Shown piece after piece: positions 8,116 to 13,049 of a stretch of 13,049 nucleotides of DNA. Made by a program: the position numbers and the translations under genes. The DNA is from Geopsychrobacter sp. GTDB taxonomy: Bacteria > Desulfobacterota > Desulfuromonadia > Desulfuromonadales > Geopsychrobacteraceae. Position 1 is the stretch's first letter; every line of letters begins with the position of its first letter. The DNA lies in NCBI GenBank assembly GCA_030620915.1, contig JAUXIR010000012.1, forward strand, positions 1 to 13,049, written 5' to 3'. The notes under the pieces are model-generated. The model searched no databases. It had not been told where the DNA came from and saw only the letters and a list, made by a program, of their open reading frames with translations.

Positions 8116-9180
8116 ATGTCAGGTTGTCAGATCGATACCAAGGTCATTCGTCCGATCCGTTTTTTCAACGGTGCCTGCCAGATGCTGGATCAGCGTCGCT
8201 TGCCGACCGAAGAGATCTGGCTCGATTACAGCGATTATCGGGGCGTGGCCGAAGCGATCCGCAGCATGGTGGTGCGTGGTGCCCCGGCGATCGGCGTTGC
8301 CGCGGCGATCGGCGCCTGGTTCGGTGCCCGTGATATCGAAACCGCGTCGAGCGCGGATTTTTTTGCCGAGTTTGAGAAAGTTTGTGCGGTTCTGGCCGCG
8401 ACCCGGCCGACAGCGGTCAACCTGTTCTGGGCTCTGGAGCGGATGAAATCCTTTGCCCATGCCAACCTGGATCGCAGTGTGATGGAACTGAAGATCGGCC
8501 TGGAATACGAAGCGCTGGCGATCACCCAGGAGGACGAGCAGCTCTGTATCAAGTTGGGCCGCCAGGGCGCAGGTCTGATCCCTGATGGTGCGCGGGTTTT
8601 GACCCACTGTAATGCCGGTGCCCTGGCGACGGCTGGCTATGGCACCGCACTGGGGGTTTTGCGTGCGGCTGTTGCATCGGGCACGAAGATCACGGTGCTG
8701 GCCGATGAAACCCGGCCCCTCATGCAGGGTGCGCGGCTGACCGCCTGGGAGCTGCAGAAGGATAATATTCCGGTTACCCTGATCTGTGACAATATGGCCG
8801 GTTACCTGATGAGCAAGGGAGAGATCGACTGTGTGATTGTCGGTGCCGACCGCATTGCGTCGAATGGTGATGTTGCCAATAAAATTGGCACCTACACGCT
8901 GGCGGTGTTGGCCAGGGAACACAAGATCCCTTTCTACGTCGCTGCGCCCTTGTCGACCCTCGATATGAGTCTCAGTGACGGCTCACAGATTCCCATCGAA
9001 GAGCGTGACGCGCGTGAAGTAACCCATATGGGTGATATCCAGCTGGCACCGCTCGGCGTGCCGGTGCGTAATCCCGCCTTTGATGTCACTCCGGCGCGGT
9101 TTGTTACGGCCATCATTACCGAGGCCGGTGTGGTTGAAGGCAACTACTCACAGGGGCTTGCCGCCCTTTTTAATAGCTGA
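8116..9180 (+). CDS. mtnA: S-methyl-5-thioribose-1-phosphate isomerase
   Basis: The 354-residue protein is an aldose-ketose isomerase of the eIF2B-related family. It converts 5-methylthioribose 1-phosphate to 5-methylthioribulose 1-phosphate in methionine salvage. Family hallmarks are [14 protein letters not shown] at about 51-64, and [18 protein letters not shown] with the catalytic Cys165. [17 protein letters not shown] follows at ~197-213, then [19 protein letters not shown] with the catalytic Asp245. The C-terminus has [24 protein letters not shown] (8103-8107) lies eight bases before ATG 8116. The gene lies after a palindromic element and 29 bases before glnE, so it probably shares a transcript with glnE. 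No other methionine-salvage gene (mtnP, mtnB, mtnC, mtnK) is in the window, so the downstream route, full salvage or a shorter methylthioribulose-phosphate shunt, cannot be judged. The motif match separates it from eIF2B and from ribose-1,5-bisphosphate isomerase. Confidence 0.97.
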   Translation: MSGCQIDTKVIRPIRFFNGACQMLDQRRLPTEEIWLDYSDYRGVAEAIRSMVVRGAPAIGVAAAIGAWFGARDIETASSADFFAEFEKVCAVLAATRPTAVNLFWALERMKSFAHANLDRSVMELKIGLEYEALAITQEDEQLCIKLGRQGAGLIPDGARVLTHCNAGALATAGYGTALGVLRAAVASGTKITVLADETRPLMQGARLTAWELQKDNIPVTLICDNMAGYLMSKGEIDCVIVGADRIASNGDVANKIGTYTLAVLAREHKIPFYVAAPLSTLDMSLSDGSQIPIEERDAREVTHMGDIQLAPLGVPVRNPAFDVTPARFVTAIITEAGVVEGNYSQGLAALFNS

Positions 9181-9199
9181 TAAATGCCTGTAGAACATC

Positions 9200-9204
9200 A
9201 GGGG
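9200..9204 (+). promoter_or_regulatory. Shine-Dalgarno site deciding the TTG start of glnE
   Basis: AGGGG lies five bases before TTG 9210. No in-frame ATG or GTG exists between the mtnA stop and this site, which makes TTG the best start. Confidence 0.7.
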
Positions 9205-9209
9205 ATTCT

Positions 9210-12200
9210 TTGAGTACCAATATTATCGACATATCTGCGGGCTTGTTTGACGGGAAGCATACGGAAGAATTTGCACGCCGGCTTGAGCCTTTTGGGTTTG
9301 ACGAGCCACAGCGCAGTGCCATCAATCTGGAGCTGTTGTTCGAGGTCTGGCCGCATCCTGATCTGCTGTGCCTTGTCTTGGCCGATTCCCTGCTTACCGC
9401 CGATCCTGATCTGGCCCTCAACTATCTGGAACGGTTGTTGTCCGTTGTTGAGCGGAGTCAGCTGTTGCAGATCCTCGAAGATGCCACCCGCCGTGAACAG
9501 CTTCTGCTGATATTGGGCGGCTCCCCTTTTCTCGCGACGCTCTTTTGCCGTGGCGGCGCTTTTTTCGAACAACTCTTTCTGCATGAAGAGATCGACCGAG
9601 CGGTAGGCGAGGCTCAGATGCTCGCAGAATTGCGTGATCTGATTCCGCCGGAGACCGCCCCCGATGAATGTGATCGATTACTGCGTTGTTACAAGGCGCG
9701 GCAGTTTCTACGCATCGGCGGCCGGGATTTATGCGGTCTGGCCGAGCTGGAAGAGGTCACGTTCGAGCTTTCTGCGCTGGCGGCCGCGGCGCTCCAGATC
9801 GCAATTGAGTTCTGCTCATATCAATTGCAGCTGGAGTATGGCCAGCCGGTTGATGAGGATGGCAACGAGGCTGAATTCACCGTGCTCGGGATGGGGAAGC
9901 TGGGTGGCCGTGAACTCAACTTTTCATCCGATATCGACCTGATCTACTGCTATTCGACCATGCGCGGCCAGACCAGCGGTGGCAACCGGGGGGAACGGAT
10001 TGAGCTGCGACGATACTTTATCAAGCTCGCTGAGCTGGTGAGTCGCGCGCTCAACCAACCGACCGCATATGGTTTTGTCTTCCGCGTCGATACCCGGTTG
10101 CGGCCTGATGGCAACAGCGGTGATCTGGCCATCTCCCTCAATGCTGCCGAGACCTATTATGAATCCTGGGGGCAAAGTTGGGAGCGGGCGGCGATGATCA
10201 AGGCCCGGCCGGTGGCTGGTAGTTTTGCGCTGGGGGAAGAGCTCCTGGCGCGGCTGGAGCCCTTTATCTATCGGCGCTATCTCGATTTCGGCATGATCGA
10301 GGACATCATGCTGATGAAGAAGAAGATCGACGCCAGTCTGAGCCGGACAAGTGAGGGGGAGTTGAACCTCAAGCTCGGTCGTGGCGGCATCCGTGAGATC
10401 GAATTTTTTATCCAGGCCCTGCAACTGGTTAATGGCGGCAAGAATCGATTGTTGCGTGAGCGCAATTCGCTTAAGGCATTGACGCTACTTGGCGAGCAGG
10501 GTTTGATCAGTGCGCAGGAGGTCATCTCGCTCCAGCAGGCCTATCGTTTTTTACGCACCGTTGAACACCGAATTCAGATCGTTCAGGAACGACAGACCCA
10601 TTCCTTGCCGACCCGTGATGCTGAGATGCTCGCACTGGCTCGGCGTAGCGGTTTTGCCGATATTGACGGTTTCAACCGCACCCTGGAGGAGCATCGGGAT
10701 GAAGTTTGTCGGGTGTACCGCGAACTCTTCCATGCCGATGAAACCGCCGAGGTTATTCGTCCCGAAGTGAGTCTGCTCTTCGACCCCGAAGCCGATCCCG
10801 ATCTGGTCAAGGATCTGCTTGAAGAGAAGGGTTTTAGCAATCCCGATGCGGCCTATGTCAGTCTGCACGCTCTGCATGGCGACCAACCGGAGCGGCGTTT
10901 AACCGAACGTGGCCGACGCTACCTGGAGCAGCTGATTCCGCAATTGTTGACGGAACTGCTCGATTCTCCCAACCCGGATCAGGCTCTCAATAATATTGAA
11001 GCCTTTCTCAATCGCCTGCACAGTCGGACTTCTTTTTACGCATTACTTGCGGAAAACCCGGAAATTGTTAAAGTTCTAGTGTCGCTCTTCGGTTCGAGTC
11101 AGATGTTGTCGCGGATCTTCATTCAGCGACCTGAACTGCTGGATACCATGGTCGCGCGAGCCTATGCGATCAGTGTTAAGCCGCAGCAGCAGATGGCAGC
11201 CGAGCTGACGGATCAGCTGAAAGATATTGAAAGCTATGAAGATCAGCTCGATATCTTGCGCCGTTTCCGCAATGAAGAATTTCTACGGATTGCGCTGAAC
11301 GATCTGCATGGTGAACTCGGTCAAAGTGAAATAACCCATCAGCTTTCCTGGCTGGCTGAAGTCTGTCTGGAACGGGCGATACTGATGGCGCGGCATGAGT
11401 TGATTCCGCGTTTCGGGGTGCCCTATCTCGAAAGTGATCAGGGACGTGAGGTTGCATTTGCCGTCATCGGGATGGGCAAGCTGGGTGGCTATGAACTCAA
11501 CTACCACTCCGACCTCGACATCATCTTTCTCCACGAAGGGGCGGGTAAGACCCGTCCGGTTGAGGGGACAGATCGGAGCCGTTTTCGTGAACTGAACAGC
11601 CAAGAGTATTTTGCGCGCCTGGCGCAGCGGATCATCAGCGCCCTGACCCTGGTGACTCGCGAGGGGATCGTTTATAAGATCGACACCGACCTGCGACCCT
11701 CGGGGAATCAGGGACCATTGGTGACCGGGCTTGACGCATTCGAAGTTTACCATCGTGAGTCTGCCCAGCCCTGGGAGCGACAATCGATGACCAAGGCCCG
11801 CATGATCTGTGGCCCGGACGATTTTATGCGTCGTTGTCAGTCCCTGATTGAAGAGTTGACCTTTACCCGTGAGCTGCCGGAGAATCTGGTGCCGGAAATA
11901 TGTCGCCTGCGCCAGCGGATGGAGAAAGAGATCGCGCGCGAGAATAGTGAGCGGGTTAATATCAAGACCGGTCGCGGCGGGATGGTCGATGTTGAATTTT
12001 TGACCCAGTACCTGCAACTGGCTCACGCCCACGCACACAAAGAGCTGTACAATCAAAATACCCTGCAACTGCTCAAGGCGCTGGTCGAACTGCAGCTGCT
12101 CGATGCTGAGGATGGCGCTACTCTGCTTAAAGGTTATAAGGCGCTACGGCGTCTCGAAAATAAGTTGCGCCTGCTCTACGATCAGTCGATGAACGAGTTG

Positions 12201-12374
12201 AGTGTGAGCGGGGCCGGCTTGCGCCGGATTGCCCGTAGCCTCGGCTATGAGAAGGGCGCCAAGTCACCAGAGGAGCAGTTGCTTGGTGACTACCACCGGA
12301 TTACTGGGAATATCCGCGCAGTGTTTGAACGTAGGCTCTGTTCGGTGCCAACAGACATTGAAGTAAAAGGCTGA
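9210..12374 (+). CDS. glnE: Bifunctional glutamine synthetase adenylyltransferase/adenylyl-removing enzyme
   Basis: The protein has 1054 residues, somewhat longer than the E. coli enzyme of about 946. It attaches AMP to a Tyr of glutamine synthetase to switch it down, and removes it by phosphorolysis, under control of glutamine and PII protein. Two nucleotidyltransferase halves are seen. The N-terminal half (adenylyl removase) has VLGMGKLGGRELNFSSDIDL with D241/D243. The C-terminal half (adenylyltransferase) has VIGMGKLGGYELNYHSDLDI with D768/D770. Each motif is followed by an RLRPDGNSGDLA- or DLRPSGNQGPLV-type block and a GRGGIREIEFFIQ- or GRGGMVDVEFLTQ-type block, the known family repeat. 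Both Asp pairs are present, so both activities should be retained. The TTG start is chosen from AGGGG at 9200-9204 and the lack of any in-frame ATG upstream. The gene follows mtnA by 29 bases and ends five bases before the next regulator. Confidence 0.96.
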   Translation: MSTNIIDISAGLFDGKHTEEFARRLEPFGFDEPQRSAINLELLFEVWPHPDLLCLVLADSLLTADPDLALNYLERLLSVVERSQLLQILEDATRREQLLLILGGSPFLATLFCRGGAFFEQLFLHEEIDRAVGEAQMLAELRDLIPPETAPDECDRLLRCYKARQFLRIGGRDLCGLAELEEVTFELSALAAAALQIAIEFCSYQLQLEYGQPVDEDGNEAEFTVLGMGKLGGRELNFSSDIDLIYCYSTMRGQTSGGNRGERIELRRYFIKLAELVSRALNQPTAYGFVFRVDTRLRPDGNSGDLAISLNAAETYYESWGQSWERAAMIKARPVAGSFALGEELLARLEPFIYRRYLDFGMIEDIMLMKKKIDASLSRTSEGELNLKLGRGGIREIEFFIQALQLVNGGKNRLLRERNSLKALTLLGEQGLISAQEVISLQQAYRFLRTVEHRIQIVQERQTHSLPTRDAEMLALARRSGFADIDGFNRTLEEHRDEVCRVYRELFHADETAEVIRPEVSLLFDPEADPDLVKDLLEEKGFSNPDAAYVSLHALHGDQPERRLTERGRRYLEQLIPQLLTELLDSPNPDQALNNIEAFLNRLHSRTSFYALLAENPEIVKVLVSLFGSSQMLSRIFIQRPELLDTMVARAYAISVKPQQQMAAELTDQLKDIESYEDQLDILRRFRNEEFLRIALNDLHGELGQSEITHQLSWLAEVCLERAILMARHELIPRFGVPYLESDQGREVAFAVIGMGKLGGYELNYHSDLDIIFLHEGAGKTRPVEGTDRSRFRELNSQEYFARLAQRIISALTLVTREGIVYKIDTDLRPSGNQGPLVTGLDAFEVYHRESAQPWERQSMTKARMICGPDDFMRRCQSLIEELTFTRELPENLVPEICRLRQRMEKEIARENSERVNIKTGRGGMVDVEFLTQYLQLAHAHAHKELYNQNTLQLLKALVELQLLDAEDGATLLKGYKALRRLENKLRLLYDQSMNELSVSGAGLRRIARSLGYEKGAKSPEEQLLGDYHRITGNIRAVFERRLCSVPTDIEVKG

Positions 12375-12379
12375 AACCG

Positions 12380-13049
12380 ATGGCAAAACGAGTGATGGTC
12401 ATAGATGACGCCCGAGGAATCCGTTCATTTCTGCAGAAATCCCTGTACGTAAAGGGCTACGAGGTTGCGATTGTTGAGCGGGGTGCGCTCGGCCTGCAAC
12501 AACTCCTGGCCGAGGATTTTGATCTCGTCTTCCTCGATCTGAATATGCCGGAAATCTCCGGGCAGAGCATCTGTTCAGCGCTGCGTAAGCATGAAAAGAC
12601 CAAAACGCTTCCGGTGGTGATGATGACCGCCATGTTTAAAACAGCGCAACAGATGGAAGCGGCGCTGAAGGAATATGGAGCCAGTGCCTTCTTGCTGAAA
12701 CCCTTTACGGTGACAGATTTATTTGAGGTGGTTGAGGCACAAATCGGAGCCGCTTCAGAGTCTGAGGTTGCTCAGCCTGATGATCGGACGGCACAGGTCA
12801 CGGATGCTCCTGCCTCTGTATCTGGTCCTACTGCAAAGAAGAAGGATACCCCTGCCCAGGTTGAGCCTGATCCGCCCTCGGGGAGCCTGAGTAAGACAGA
12901 ATTCCCTCAACTTCTCCATCGACTCTACCAGCAAAAACTGACTGGATTGTTGCATATCCACAAGAAATCGGCCAAGAAGATCATCTACATCAAAAAGGGC
13001 TATCCGATCTTCGCCCGTTCCAATATCCTCGGTGAATGCCTGGGCCGGA
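12380..13049 (+). CDS. Response regulator with PATAN/DUF4388 domain, 5' part (continues past window)
   Basis: The frame is open for 223 codons to the window end. Residues 1-122 are a complete CheY-like receiver: D9/D10, phospho-acceptor D53 in LVFLDLNMPEISG, T83, and Lys107 in FLLKPF, so all phosphorylation residues are intact. A low-complexity linker rich in Ala, Pro, Glu, Asp and Lys follows (~123-168). From about residue 170, the segment SLSKTEFPQLLHRLYQQKLTG and IIYIKKGYPIFARSNILGE resemble the start of a DUF4388/PATAN domain, seen in deltaproteobacterial and cyanobacterial response regulators. The ATG at 12380 lies five bases after glnE, and its AAGG ribosome site (12367-12370) is inside the glnE 3' end, so translation is probably coupled. 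Partner kinase and output are unknown. The PATAN call is moderate because the domain is cut off. Confidence 0.85.
   Translation, partial: MAKRVMVIDDARGIRSFLQKSLYVKGYEVAIVERGALGLQQLLAEDFDLVFLDLNMPEISGQSICSALRKHEKTKTLPVVMMTAMFKTAQQMEAALKEYGASAFLLKPFTVTDLFEVVEAQIGAASESEVAQPDDRTAQVTDAPASVSGPTAKKKDTPAQVEPDPPSGSLSKTEFPQLLHRLYQQKLTGLLHIHKKSAKKIIYIKKGYPIFARSNILGECLGR

Overview
The window is a plus-strand-only, gene-dense block of a Gram-negative bacterial chromosome. Gene order, the glnE type, the GatCAB amidotransferase and the receiver-PATAN-type response regulator together suggest a delta-proteobacterium of the Desulfuromonadales/Geobacter kind. This assignment is inference from family knowledge; no database search was possible. 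All genes point the same way, most gaps are 5 to 90 bases, and there is no tRNA, rRNA, CRISPR array, transposase or phage gene.

Layout. Positions 1-479 hold the 3' end of a UvrD/PcrA helicase gene. A 996-residue regulator follows at 504-3494. It carries a receiver domain, a MalT-like helical middle and a SARP/BTAD DNA-binding end, and it lacks the NTPase domain normally found in MalT-like proteins. Next come an Mrp/NBP35 P-loop ATPase of the iron-sulfur carrier family (3561-4433) and gatC (4521-4808). A 185-base inverted-repeat element lies between gatC and gatA. Then come gatA (5044-6501), gatB (6526-7962), a second, different palindromic element of about 119 bases (7963-8081), mtnA (8116-9180), glnE with a TTG start (9210-12374), and the 5' part of a receiver plus PATAN/DUF4388 response regulator (12380 to the window end).

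How it fits together. Most of the block is housekeeping: DNA repair, Fe-S cluster delivery, transamidation of misacylated Glu-tRNA(Gln)/Asp-tRNA(Asn), methylthioribose-1-phosphate isomerisation, and adenylyl control of glutamine synthetase. GatCAB and GlnE both concern glutamine, as nitrogen donor and as product of the controlled enzyme. That may be coincidence of gene order.

The least ordinary items are the chimeric regulator at 504-3494 and the two intergenic palindromic elements that split the gatC-gatA and gatB-mtnA junctions. No clearly new multi-gene system is visible.
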